This document shows positions 1 through 8,828 of a stretch of 64,000 nt of DNA, piece by piece. This DNA is from Ustilago trichophora (Eukaryota; Basidiomycota; Ustilaginomycetes; Ustilaginales; Ustilaginaceae). A program made the position numbers and the translations under genes. The DNA lies in assembly GCA_900323505.1 (NCBI GenBank), contig OOIN01000043.1, positions 124,001 through 188,000 of the forward strand, written 5' to 3'. Each line of letters opens with the position of its first letter. The first letter of the stretch is position 1. The notes below the pieces were generated by a model that worked only from the letters and a program-made list of their open reading frames with translations, was not told the DNA's origin and made no database searches.

Positions 1-215
1 TGTGGAAAACAAGCGGCAAACCATGGAAGAAGTTAAAAGAGGGAATACTATTGAAATACACTTGTGTAAGAGAAGCGAAAAGAAGAAAAACAAACGAGCT
101 GTCGTTGATGAATGCATAGAGATGAGGGAGGTGGTAAAAGATGTCTTTCCAGACACTTTCTTTTGTTTTTGGTTGCAGTTCTGAGGGATAAGAATAGGGT
201 CAAGGGGGGATCAGT
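1..215. other. HSP60 downstream flank
   Basis: This is the stretch beyond the HSP60 stop codon, up to the window edge. It presumably holds the HSP60 3' UTR. A 60-codon open frame on the plus strand at 2-184 begins with GTG rather than ATG, is lysine/glutamate-rich and resembles no family, so I do not call it a gene. Confidence 0.5.
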
Positions 216-1964
216 TTAGAAACCCATGCCGCCCATTCCACCCATACCGCCCATACCACCCATTCCACCCATACCACCGGCGGGACCCTTCTCCTCGGGC
301 GCCTCAACGATGCAACATTCGCTGGTGGTCAAGAGCGAAGCGACACCGGAAGCGTCCTGAAGAGCGGTCTTGACGACCTTCAAAGGGTCCAAGATACCGG
401 CAGCAATCATGTCCTTGTACTCTCCAACGCTGGCATCGTAACCGTAGGTGAAATCACCGGGCTTCTCGAGCAAACGACCGACGACAACGCTTCCCTCCTC
501 ACCGGCGTTCTCGACAATGGTGCGGGCAGGTCGGGTGAGAGCCGCCTTGAGCATCGAGAGACCCAACTGCTGGTCAAAGTTGGCAGTAGCCACCTCGTTG
601 AGGCTCAAGGAAGCCTTCAAGAGCGCAACACCTCCACCGGGCAAGACACCAGCCTCGACAGCGGCACGGGTGGCGTTGAGAGCATCGTCGTATCGGTCCT
701 TCTTCTCACCGACCTCGACCTCGGAGGAACCGCCGACCTTGATAACGGCGACACCGCCCGAGAGCTTGGCGAGACGCTCCTGGAGCTTGGTTCGGTCGTA
801 CTCGGAAGTGGTAGGGTCGTTGATGGCGGCACGGATCTGCTCGCAACGGGCGGCGAGGCGGTCCTTGTCACCTTCACCGTTGAGGAAGATGGTGTCCTCC
901 TTGGTGATGGTGACGGCACCGGTGGTACCGAGCATCTCGGCGGTGGCACGGTCGAGCTTGGTCTCGAGCTCGTCGGAGAAGACCTGGGCACCGGTCAAGA
1001 TACCGAGGTCACCGAGGATGCTCTTCCTGTTGTCACCGAAACCGGGAGCCTTGACAGCGGCGACCTGGAGCTGACCACGGAGCTTGTTGAGGATACAGGC
1101 GGCAAGAGCCTCACCGTCAATGTCCTCGGCAATGATGAGCAAGGGGCGACGAAGCTGAGCAGCTGCCTCGAGCGAAGGGAGAATGTCCTGGAGAGCCGAG
1201 ATCTTCTTCTCCGAGAGCAAGATCAAGGGCTTCTCGAACTCGACCTTGGCAGTCTTGACGTCGGTGATAAAGTAAGGCGAGATGTAACCACGGTCGAAGC
1301 GCATACCTTCGGTGATCTCGATCTCATCCTCGAGGGTCTTTCCTTCCTTGACAGTGATGACGCCCTCCTTGCCAACCTTCTCCATGGCGGTAGCGATGAG
1401 CTGACCGACGTGCTTGTCGCCGTTGGCCGAGATGGTAGCGACCTGGGCGATCTCTGCCGAGGTGGTGACGGCACGCTTGTTGGTCTCGAGGAACTTGATG
1501 ACGGCATCGACACCGGCCTGGACACCACGTCGAAGGTCCATAGGGTTGCAACCGGCAGCGACGTTCTTGACACCCTCTGCGTAGATGGCACGGGCGAGGA
1601 CAGTGGCGGTGGTGGTACCGTCACCAGCGATCTCGTTGGTCTTGTTGGCGACATCCTGGACGAGGCGGGCGCCGAGGTTCTCGAACTTGTCCTTGAGGGT
1701 GATCGACTTTGCTACGGTGACACCGTCCTTGGTGATCTTGGGACCGCCAAAGGGCTGCTCGATGATGACGTTGCGACCCTTGGGGCCGAGGGTGACGGAG
1801 ACAGCGTTGGCAAGGAGGTTGACACCGTTGAGCATAGCGGCACGGCCATCGTTGCTAAACTTGACCTCCTTGTGGGCGTTGTTGACGAGCGAGGTGGAGA
1901 AGCTACGGCCGTGGTTGGAGGCGGCCTTGCGGGCGGGGGTAGCGGCGTTGCGGAGAAGAGACAT
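216..1964 (-). CDS. HSP60: Mitochondrial chaperonin HSP60 (GroEL type)
   Basis: This 582-residue protein is a group I chaperonin that folds imported proteins in the mitochondrial matrix as a double heptameric ring, with HSP10 as lid. The first ~30 residues are rich in Arg, Ala and Ser with no acids, a typical matrix-targeting presequence. The body follows GroEL collinearly: TLGPKGRNV near residue 60, the ATP-site [11 protein letters not shown] near 115, and the C-terminal GGM repeat tail. Length is normal for the family and the frame has no introns. The start is the only sensible ATG and lies just behind a (TG)13 tract. HSP10 is transcribed divergently from the other side of a 1.1 kb gap, so the two partners probably share regulation. 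Identification is secure. Confidence 0.98.
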   Translation of the reverse strand: MSLLRNAATPARKAASNHGRSFSTSLVNNAHKEVKFSNDGRAAMLNGVNLLANAVSVTLGPKGRNVIIEQPFGGPKITKDGVTVAKSITLKDKFENLGARLVQDVANKTNEIAGDGTTTATVLARAIYAEGVKNVAAGCNPMDLRRGVQAGVDAVIKFLETNKRAVTTSAEIAQVATISANGDKHVGQLIATAMEKVGKEGVITVKEGKTLEDEIEITEGMRFDRGYISPYFITDVKTAKVEFEKPLILLSEKKISALQDILPSLEAAAQLRRPLLIIAEDIDGEALAACILNKLRGQLQVAAVKAPGFGDNRKSILGDLGILTGAQVFSDELETKLDRATAEMLGTTGAVTITKEDTIFLNGEGDKDRLAARCEQIRAAINDPTTSEYDRTKLQERLAKLSGGVAVIKVGGSSEVEVGEKKDRYDDALNATRAAVEAGVLPGGGVALLKASLSLNEVATANFDQQLGLSMLKAALTRPARTIVENAGEEGSVVVGRLLEKPGDFTYGYDASVGEYKDMIAAGILDPLKVVKTALQDASGVASLLTTSECCIVEAPEEKGPAGGMGGMGGMGGMGGMGGMGF

Positions 1965-1985
1965 GGTGGCGATGTCTTATGAGGT

Positions 1986-2011
1986 TGTGTGTGTGTGTGT
2001 GTGTGTGTGTG
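1986..2011. repeat. (TG)13 microsatellite in HSP60 leader
   Basis: This is an uninterrupted TG dinucleotide tract 22 bases upstream of the HSP60 ATG, so it lies in the 5' UTR or core promoter. On the HSP60 sense strand it reads as CA repeats. Confidence 0.95.
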
Positions 2012-2377
2012 AATGGGGATGATCCTCCTTTTGTCGACTATTGAGGAATGTCGAAGATGATAAGGATTGAGATGGATGCGAGGATGAGGATGAGAAGAGG
2101 AAGAAAAAGAGAAAGGGAGGAAAGAGTTGGGCTGAGCGGGGTGAGTGACTGCCGAGAAGAAGAAAGGCTCTGTGTGAGTGGCTGGCTAGGACTGGCCCGT
2201 GGAAGAAATGGAATTTACGAGAGTAACCGGACAATCTACAGTACACACCACACTTTCTGTCTGTCCAACGCTACCCGATTCGACACCTTACACTGTGTAT
2301 GATTGGCTCACTTGACCGAGTAACGACGTTTGACCTTTCTTCCCGATTTTCCCTTTTTTCCTTTCTTTTTTGTTTGA

Positions 2378-2379
<2 letters not shown>

Positions 2380-2415
<36 letters not shown>
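2380..2415. repeat. 36-base T homopolymer
   Basis: This uninterrupted T run sits between HSP60 and HSP10. Long dA:dT tracts exclude nucleosomes in fungi, so it may keep the shared promoter open. Its exact length could be affected by sequencing error. Confidence 0.9.
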
Positions 2416-2416
<1 letters not shown>

Positions 2417-2673
2417 TTTTCGGCTTTGTTCTGCAGGCTTCTTTTTTTTGGCCGGCTTTTCACCGATTACTGTGCGAGAGCTGAGCAAGCCTGACTCGAT
2501 GCTTACAAAATTGCACCGGACTCAGGCTCTGCAACAGTCGATCACGGTTTTGCCCGATTAGAGCTTGAATACTTACACAAAACTCCCCGCGTTGGTTGGT
2601 GTGCACAGAAGAGTGTTGTGGCCGGTCTTAGCGGACAGCCTTTTCCCACAGAGAGTTGGTGTTGGCTCTGACT

Positions 2674-2692
2674 CTGGAAAGTTCCAGACGAA
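2674..2692. promoter_or_regulatory. Heat-shock element (HSF site)
   Basis: The sequence reads CTGGAAAGTTCCAGAC. It gives GAA at 2677, TTC at 2682 and GAC at 2687 in the 5-bp register required by HSF trimers; the first two units are perfect and the third has two of three bases. The GAA/TTC core lies in a 6+6 bp palindrome. It is about 360 bp upstream of HSP10 and 710 bp upstream of HSP60. HSF binding is inferred from the consensus. Confidence 0.7.
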
Positions 2693-3046
2693 AAAACAAG
2701 TGCGGGGCAGGCCACATTCTGATCATCCTAGCAACCTCTTTGAGCTCTTGAGCGTGCTTATGCTGAGCAGAAATCCCTTGAGCATTGCTGAGAAGGTCGA
2801 GTTGTACAACTCTACTCAAGAGGGTTTGTGGCAGGAAGAGAGAAAGAGTTGAAACGCTCATACTGTAGTCCGGGTTCCGAGTCGTATTTTCGAGCAGAGC
2901 CGTGGAGAGTAAAGTGCGAGTGTTGAGAGTGTCGCTTCTTCCGAATTGCCGTTTGAGCAGTTCAACCAACACTTTCCTTCTCCACTCACACCATCTTCCT
3001 CCTTTGCTTTCCTTTCCGCATCACCACACCGAAACATCTGCTCAAA

Positions 3047-3553
3047 ATGGTATGTAACCCTCACTCTACCAGGTTTGTCATGCTGTTACTTTTAGTATCC
3101 ATGCCGCCTTGAGCGCAGAAACTGACTTCGACTTTACTCTTCTCACACATCTTTCGCAACACCTCGACACCACCATTCATCCCCGACTTGTACAACACCC
3201 ATTCGATCCGATCTTTTCACTCGATGCAACAGGCCACCCAATCCACCATTCGCTCCATCAAGTCGGTCGTCCCCCTCCTCGACCGCGTTTTGGTCCAGCG
3301 ATTCAAGCCCGAGACCAAGACCTCATCCGGTCTCTTCCTCCCCTCCTCCGTTGCTTCTTCCCCCCTCCCTGAAGCCAGCGTCATCGCCACCGGCCCCGGT
3401 GCTCCCGACAAGGACGGCAAGATCGTCCCCACTTCCGTCAAGAACGGCGACAAGGTCCTCCTCCCTAGCTGGGGAGGCAACTCGATCAAGGTCGGCGACG
3501 ACGAGTACCTCCTTATTCGTGACTCGGAGATCCTCGCCAAGATCACCGAGTAA
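3047..3553 (+). CDS. HSP10: Mitochondrial co-chaperonin HSP10
   Basis: This is the GroES-type lid of the HSP60 chamber in the mitochondrial matrix. The model has two exons: the start codon alone (3047-3049), then 3233-3553, giving 107 residues. The intron (3050-3232) opens with GTATGT and closes with CAACAG. The product starts M-A-T-Q and runs through VVPLLDRVLVQRF, the mobile-loop region and GGNSIKVGDDEYLL to the family's usual end. Length fits HSP10. An in-frame ATG at 3224 would give an unspliced form three residues longer with a nearly identical N-terminus. Either form is plausible; I favour the spliced one because its donor is strong and its N-terminus matches the usual fungal form. Confidence 0.93.
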
Positions 3554-3806
3554 AAAAAAAACGCCAACGCGGATATGGTTCGTATAAGAAAGCACACACA
3601 TACAATTCTGCACTCCCTGTAACATCAGCATAGGCCAAACTTACCCCCAGCACTTGTGTTGGAAGAAGCGGCTTGACCTTGAAATCACACCTTTTCAGCA
3701 TATCACACACCACTCGCAAATACGACACTTTGTTTGGCGTGACATTCTCGCATCTATCCATACCAGCAGCATCCTCGTCGCGAATCAAGCATTACAGCAT
3801 TTACAT

Positions 3807-5930
3807 TCACTTGGCCGTATCACCTTTCGCTTTTGTAGGCGAAGAAACATTCTCTGCAGCACTCAAACTCTTGCCCTGATTCCCACTTCCAGCACCACCC
3901 GCAACTCCAATGAGATGTCGACTAACCGCAGCCAATCCTCCGAAAGCACCCGTCTCCAATCCTCCCACTACACCTACAAACGATCCACGCTTGCTCGCTC
4001 CCATCATCGTCGGTCTGCTTGTCGCTGCTTTCTCCCCCCCTGGCCCTGTGCTGCTTCTTTCTTTCGCCTCTTCACCTTTGTCAGTCTCTCTTTTCACCCC
4101 TTCTTGAGTCGCATCCGCTTCGTCTTGAACCGACTTGCTCGCCTCGTCGTAGGCTTCTCGTGAGATGGCATTGAGCGAAGTCGTCTTGAGAGCCCCAGCC
4201 AGCGAGGCACCCATCCAAGGCAGTAGATTGGCTGCAAACGCTGGTGCCGATCCACCTTCATTTCCACCCTTCTTTCCTTTGTGGCTACCCAACATTTGAG
4301 ATTGTGACATGTCTGGCCAGGGATCATTCAACACTGCAACCGATCGGTGCAGCCCCAGCCCAAACCCCACATTCTCCTGTCCTTTGTTCTCTTGGCCTTC
4401 TTTAGCCCCTTTCCCTCGCCTAGCGTGCCTATCAATCGACAGTGCCCCTCCCGGCAACTCGGCTTTCTCTACCGCAGCAGCCAGTTGCGTGCGGAACCGG
4501 TTCGCAAATCCAGCAAGCATCGCTGTCCCACCCGAAATCAGGATACTCTCGCACATGACCCTCCGCAAATCGATCGGCAGCTTGGCAATCGCTGAAACAG
4601 CCATATCGATCAGCCCCGGATCCTCGTCATCGTCGCCTTGCTCAAAGAGTAGCTCTGCCGCCCGCTCGCGCACCCACCCCGGTATCGCGATGACGCCTGA
4701 TGTAAGAGTCTTGGCAGAGCCGTTAGTAAAGGCAGAGGCTGAAGTCGAGGGTGGGGCAGAGACGCTCTGGATGAGAGAAGCCGTGCCGTGGGGGTCGATG
4801 GAGTTGGGAGAGATGGTAAAGGTGAACGGGGTTGCGGTGGATGAGCAAGAGTACCTTTGGCGGATGTTTGTGGCTGCCTCAGGCTTGGCTTCGTCGGAGA
4901 CCGAGTGAGAGTCGGACGGTTCGATCTCGAGGACAGAAAAGAGCTCTTCCAGTCCGTGAAGTTTTGAATCGTATGAGCCGACGAACAGCGCCTTCGCCTT
5001 GATCTGTTCCAGCCGATCATCCGTGAGCATTGCTGCATCGATTGGGTGCGTCCTCTCCTTCAACGGTTTGGCAGAGTCCTGCAAGCTCGTCTGTGCCGCA
5101 ACAAACTTTCCATACTGCAACAGTAACCGTTTCAACCTTGCATTGAGCCTCTTGCCAGCCCTAGCACTCACCATCGTATGACTGGTCAGCGGTCTCCCGT
5201 AGTACACCGGCATCAGTGTCGACTCTAGATACCCAACCTCGAGCACTAACCCCGTGATCCTCCCCACCGCCAACAGACTCAACAGCGGTGCTGGAACAAA
5301 CGACACCGACGGCACCTGCAGATTGTTGAACAGCACTTTACAGATCATCTCCTTGATCGAGGTGGGCAACATGGGATTCTCTGCTACCAGCACTTTTCGT
5401 TGTTTTGGATCGACCATGAGGTGCTGTGTGAAGGCGGATCGGAGGAGCTGTGTCAACTGGGCCAAAACTAGGGCTCGTTTGCCTTGTCGCAGTTGGTCGT
5501 CGGGCCATCGTTCAAAGTCGAGATCCCACAGCGTGTCGCCGATGCTATATGGATCTGAAGCCGGAGAGGATGTATCGAGACGGAGGTAGGAGGTGGACGG
5601 TTGGGCAAACGAGACCGAAGGAACGATGGCTCGTGGTCGAGGCTCACCGCTGAACCCGAACTTGGAGTATCTGCTGCCGATATCGAGCACGATCCTGTCC
5701 TCAGTGCCGAAGAGAGAGTGTCTGCGGGTCACGCCGGAATAGGCAGAGTAGGCTTGTTGTGAGGTTGATGAGGCACCTGCGCCTGTTGTTGCACTTGAAA
5801 GGTAGGCCGAAGAAGAGGACCGACTGGGAGCCGCACTTGTGCTGGTGCGCTGGAACGAGACCTTGCGACCTTCGGTGGCTGATGCGGTGCTTGGCGCGGC
5901 TGCCGAATCTTGCTGTGTGGCGCTCGACAT
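3807..5930 (-). CDS. ARP10: Actin-related protein 10 (dynactin pointed-end subunit)
   Basis: This 707-residue protein has an actin-fold core. The phosphate-1 region IVLDIGSRYSKFGFSGEP lies near residues 75-95, an ESILISGGTAMLAGF block marks the second nucleotide-binding region, and WMGASLAGAL matches the conserved actin C-terminal segment. Arp10/Arp11 caps the pointed end of the dynactin filament that adapts dynein to cargo. The protein is much longer than actin (~375): it has a Ser/Ala-rich head of ~70 residues, a central insert and a charged low-complexity tail. I start at the ATG at 5930; upstream frame to 6122 is open but non-conserved and would overlap the ULA1 promoter. Family assignment is firm; Arp10 over another divergent Arp is likely, not certain. 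Confidence 0.8.
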   Translation of the reverse strand: MSSATQQDSAAAPSTASATEGRKVSFQRTSTSAAPSRSSSSAYLSSATTGAGASSTSQQAYSAYSGVTRRHSLFGTEDRIVLDIGSRYSKFGFSGEPRPRAIVPSVSFAQPSTSYLRLDTSSPASDPYSIGDTLWDLDFERWPDDQLRQGKRALVLAQLTQLLRSAFTQHLMVDPKQRKVLVAENPMLPTSIKEMICKVLFNNLQVPSVSFVPAPLLSLLAVGRITGLVLEVGYLESTLMPVYYGRPLTSHTMVSARAGKRLNARLKRLLLQYGKFVAAQTSLQDSAKPLKERTHPIDAAMLTDDRLEQIKAKALFVGSYDSKLHGLEELFSVLEIEPSDSHSVSDEAKPEAATNIRQRYSCSSTATPFTFTISPNSIDPHGTASLIQSVSAPPSTSASAFTNGSAKTLTSGVIAIPGWVRERAAELLFEQGDDDEDPGLIDMAVSAIAKLPIDLRRVMCESILISGGTAMLAGFANRFRTQLAAAVEKAELPGGALSIDRHARRGKGAKEGQENKGQENVGFGLGLHRSVAVLNDPWPDMSQSQMLGSHKGKKGGNEGGSAPAFAANLLPWMGASLAGALKTTSLNAISREAYDEASKSVQDEADATQEGVKRETDKGEEAKERSSTGPGGEKAATSRPTMMGASKRGSFVGVVGGLETGAFGGLAAVSRHLIGVAGGAGSGNQGKSLSAAENVSSPTKAKGDTAK

Positions 5931-6285
5931 GGTATTGAAGGTGCTACGAGCACACAGTGATGGAGGAAGGTGAAGAGATGTCAGGGTCAACTTGTCGGTG
6001 TCAGAGACCAACACTTTTGACGCTCTTTCCTTCCCACGCTTATCCAAGGCTGCGTGTTGGACTTGCATCTTCGCGTGTCCCGCTTTGGCCAAAAAAGGAG
6101 GGCACTGGGTGGCCTGTGCCAAAAAAGCTCAGTTTGACCTCCACCTTGTCACTCTTGCTTCCTTCACCACCTTCTCAACCTCACTATCGTCTCCCCACGA
6201 CCGACAACCACCTCGGTTCTACACCGGCCCCCCCCATAAAGAACATTGGAACCACCATACAGGAGAGCCGCGCGCTACCATCAAG
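5931..6285. promoter_or_regulatory. Divergent ARP10/ULA1 promoter
   Basis: This 355 bp gap separates the two start codons. Both neighbouring reading frames stay open into it, but without conserved sequence. I see no clear TATA box; it holds pyrimidine-rich stretches and a C6 run near 6231. Function as a shared promoter is inferred from geometry. Confidence 0.5.
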
Positions 6286-8145
6286 ATGTCGAGCATCGGC
6301 ACAGATCCGCTGCCGCAAACAGATTCGTCCATCACCAACCAACGCCCATCGGCGCATACACAGCGATACGACCGACAGCTCCGCCTATGGGCATCATCAG
6401 GACAGTCATCACTCGAGAAATCACGCATCCTCGTCATAGGAGCATCGGCATTGTCAGCACAGATTCTCAAAAACTTGGTGCTGCCAGGGATCGGATCTTT
6501 CGTTTTACTGGACGATGCTATTGTCAACGGCGCCGATCTGGGTGTCAACTTTTTCTTGCAGCCAGGAGAGAGTGAAGGAAAATATGCGGCCCAAGAGATG
6601 TGCCGCCTGCTCACAGAGATGAATACGAGCGTCGCTTCCGAAGCCAAGCTCGAGAATCCCGCCTCCCTCCTACAAACAGATCCCAGCTATTTTGCTGGCT
6701 TCACACTGGTCATCTCGGTCAACCAGACACAGTCGTTCGATCTGGCACTCTCTGAAGCGCTGTGGTCGCTGCAACCACCATCGCCTCAGGTCCCTCTGCT
6801 CCGTGTTCGCAGTGCAGGTATGCTCGCCGAGATGCAGATCAGCCTCAAGGAGCTTGGCATCATCGAGACACATCCAGACAGCGTCGTCGATCTCAGAATC
6901 ACACGCCCCTTCCCTGAGCTAGTCGAGCTCGCCCAGCAGTTCGATCTCAATACCACCGATACGATGGAGCACAGCCACATTCCCTTCCCTGTCATCCTCA
7001 TCAAGAAGCTCGCCGAGTGGCAGTCAACAAACGACGGCAAGCTGCCCACATCCAAAGATCGCGATGCCTTGATCAAGCTGGTCAACGCATCTCGACTCGC
7101 GGGCAACCCCGATGCAGAGAACTTTGACGAAGCTGTTGCTGCACTGGGAAAGCATGTGTGGCGACCTCTGGCATCAAACGGTGTCGGTGGAGGTGGCGTG
7201 CCGGACGATGTGAAGGCCATGTTCCAGGATGCTGCCTGCAACGACATTACACCAGCGTCGATCAACTTTTGGATCCTGGTTCGGGCACTCCGCGAATTTG
7301 TGGCAGCTTCTCCAACGCAGTCTCTACCCTTGTCGGGATCGATCCCAGACATGAAGGCGACTTCTTCGGGATACCTCAAGCTGCAGAACACATACAGAAG
7401 CAAGGCTTTGCAGGATCTGGAGCAATTCAAGCAGCTAGTGTCGCAAGTCTGCAAGGTAGCAGGTGTGGAGGGCAAGATCGCAGATGAAGAAGTAGAGGCA
7501 TTTGTCAAGCATGCAGGGTACTTGAAGCTGATCCGAGGACGCAGCGAGAAGCAGAGAAGCCAAGAGCCAAATCAGGAAGCGGCGATGCTTGCCTTTATGG
7601 ATCCAGTCAATCCATGCACTTTTCAACATCACATCTCCTTCGCGGCAGCCGACCAGTTCCTCGAACAGCACGGTCGATACCCTGGCACCCGTAACGCTCC
7701 CTCATCATCATCTGCCACATCCGCACCCACATCCTTCGCCTCGGAATCAGATGGATCACCGGACACCCGACGCGCAGCCAAGCGACAGAAATCGGAAACA
7801 CCCACCGGAGAGACCGACGTCAACAGCCTCGACGTCAAGATGCGTGACGCTGTCGCTCTCACTGCAGACCCCACAAAGGACGAAGAGGAACTGCTGAAGC
7901 TTGCCAAGACGATTGCTTTGGCCAACTTCAACATTGCCCAAGACGGGGACGAGTGGGACAAGATTGAAGATAGTGTCAAGGAGCTGGTGCGTTCGGGCGA
8001 TGCAAGTCTGCCTCCAACAACGGCACTCTTGGGAGGAGTGGTGGCGCAAGAGGCGATCAAGCTGATTACCAAGCAGTATGTGCCAGCGAACAACACAGTG
8101 ATCTACGATGGTATCCAGCAAGCTATTGGTGTCTTTAGACTTTAG
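6286..8145 (+). CDS. ULA1: NEDD8-activating enzyme E1 regulatory subunit (APP-BP1/Ula1)
   Basis: This 619-residue protein is the Ula1/APP-BP1 half of the heterodimeric E1 that adenylates NEDD8/Rub1 for cullin neddylation. After a short Ser/Gln-rich head comes the E1 hallmark YDRQLRLWASSGQ near residue 27, then a Rossmann-type RILVIGASALSAQILKNL and a conserved LPGIGSFVLLDD. Like its family it lacks a catalytic cysteine domain; that activity resides in the UBA3 partner, which is not in this window. The C-terminal region ends with the conserved GGVVAQEAIKLITKQYVP block. Length (~530-620) is normal, with one hydrophilic Ser-rich insert near residues 465-510. The ATG at 6286 precedes the first conserved block; upstream open frame is non-conserved. 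Confidence 0.93.
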   Translation: MSSIGTDPLPQTDSSITNQRPSAHTQRYDRQLRLWASSGQSSLEKSRILVIGASALSAQILKNLVLPGIGSFVLLDDAIVNGADLGVNFFLQPGESEGKYAAQEMCRLLTEMNTSVASEAKLENPASLLQTDPSYFAGFTLVISVNQTQSFDLALSEALWSLQPPSPQVPLLRVRSAGMLAEMQISLKELGIIETHPDSVVDLRITRPFPELVELAQQFDLNTTDTMEHSHIPFPVILIKKLAEWQSTNDGKLPTSKDRDALIKLVNASRLAGNPDAENFDEAVAALGKHVWRPLASNGVGGGGVPDDVKAMFQDAACNDITPASINFWILVRALREFVAASPTQSLPLSGSIPDMKATSSGYLKLQNTYRSKALQDLEQFKQLVSQVCKVAGVEGKIADEEVEAFVKHAGYLKLIRGRSEKQRSQEPNQEAAMLAFMDPVNPCTFQHHISFAAADQFLEQHGRYPGTRNAPSSSSATSAPTSFASESDGSPDTRRAAKRQKSETPTGETDVNSLDVKMRDAVALTADPTKDEEELLKLAKTIALANFNIAQDGDEWDKIEDSVKELVRSGDASLPPTTALLGGVVAQEAIKLITKQYVPANNTVIYDGIQQAIGVFRL

Positions 8146-8828
8146 ACAGCGAGCGGTTCGAGCAATCTCATAGGCTTCCGTACACCAGTCGAGAAGCATC
8201 TGTGGTGTGAAAGCAAGATGCAATTGCTCGTCATTGAGCTGACCATAACTGGGAGGCCTTTTAAACATGTTAGATCTGAGTGAGGATGAGCGCACGTGAT
8301 CCAAAACAACAAATGCAGAGAGGTCTTTGAGTGTTGGCTGTGACGCGTAGTTCTCTGGCTTGCAAGCCTGATATTTTTTTTTCTCTCTTCAGCAGGCGCG
8401 TGTGTTGGTCTTTGACAGCAAAAGAGCACCAGGCAGACGCGCTCTTTCTCTAAAAAGGTAAGTGAAGCCACAAAAGAGCAACACACAACACTCTACCAGC
8501 CGTCGACTCAGCCTCGGTAACGATCACAACCATCAACGACCACTCACCTCGACCAAGCATTCAGAATCAGACCATGAACGCGATCATTTACTCATAGGAC
8601 TGGGTCTTCTCCACATTACGATTCACTAGCGGCAACACCGCCAACCGCGTACGACCTTCATCAGCTAATTACGCTTCCAAATCTACCCGACTCTGCCGAG
8701 CAACTGCAGCATCCGCCCGTGCCTCAATACCAGAGAGGAATAGCAAGATCCTGCTGTTATTGAAAGCTGTCCAGCCGATCGCACCTATACATCCGCACAA
8801 CCTCGATCATCTCTGAGCACACATCAAG
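8146..8828. other. ULA1-SMC2 intergenic region
   Basis: This 683 bp gap holds the ULA1 3' end and the SMC2 promoter and leader. Pyrimidine-rich segments appear around 8370-8390. I see no coding sequence, tRNA or strong TATA element. Confidence 0.5.

Larger units (their letters stand above)
1965..3046. promoter_or_regulatory. Shared HSP60/HSP10 divergent promoter region
   Basis: This 1082 bp gap separates the two start codons of the divergent HSP60 and HSP10 genes. It contains a (TG)13 tract next to the HSP60 start, a 36-base T run near the middle and a near-perfect heat-shock element closer to HSP10. No convincing coding sequence is present. A head-to-head HSP60/HSP10 pair is known from animals; use of a shared promoter here is inferred from arrangement and the heat-shock element. 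Confidence 0.75.

Noticed and set aside
448..1074. 208-codon plus-strand frame inside HSP60
   Set aside because: It is antisense to highly conserved HSP60 coding sequence, is Ser/Thr/Pro/Arg-rich in the manner of shadow frames and matches no family.
2288..2488. Small frames over the T36 tract
   Set aside because: They translate the homopolymer as poly-Lys or poly-Phe and have no independent support.
5931..6122. 64-codon N-terminal extension of ARP10
   Set aside because: It has no conserved sequence and would run into the ULA1 promoter; the ATG at 5930 gives a sensible start.
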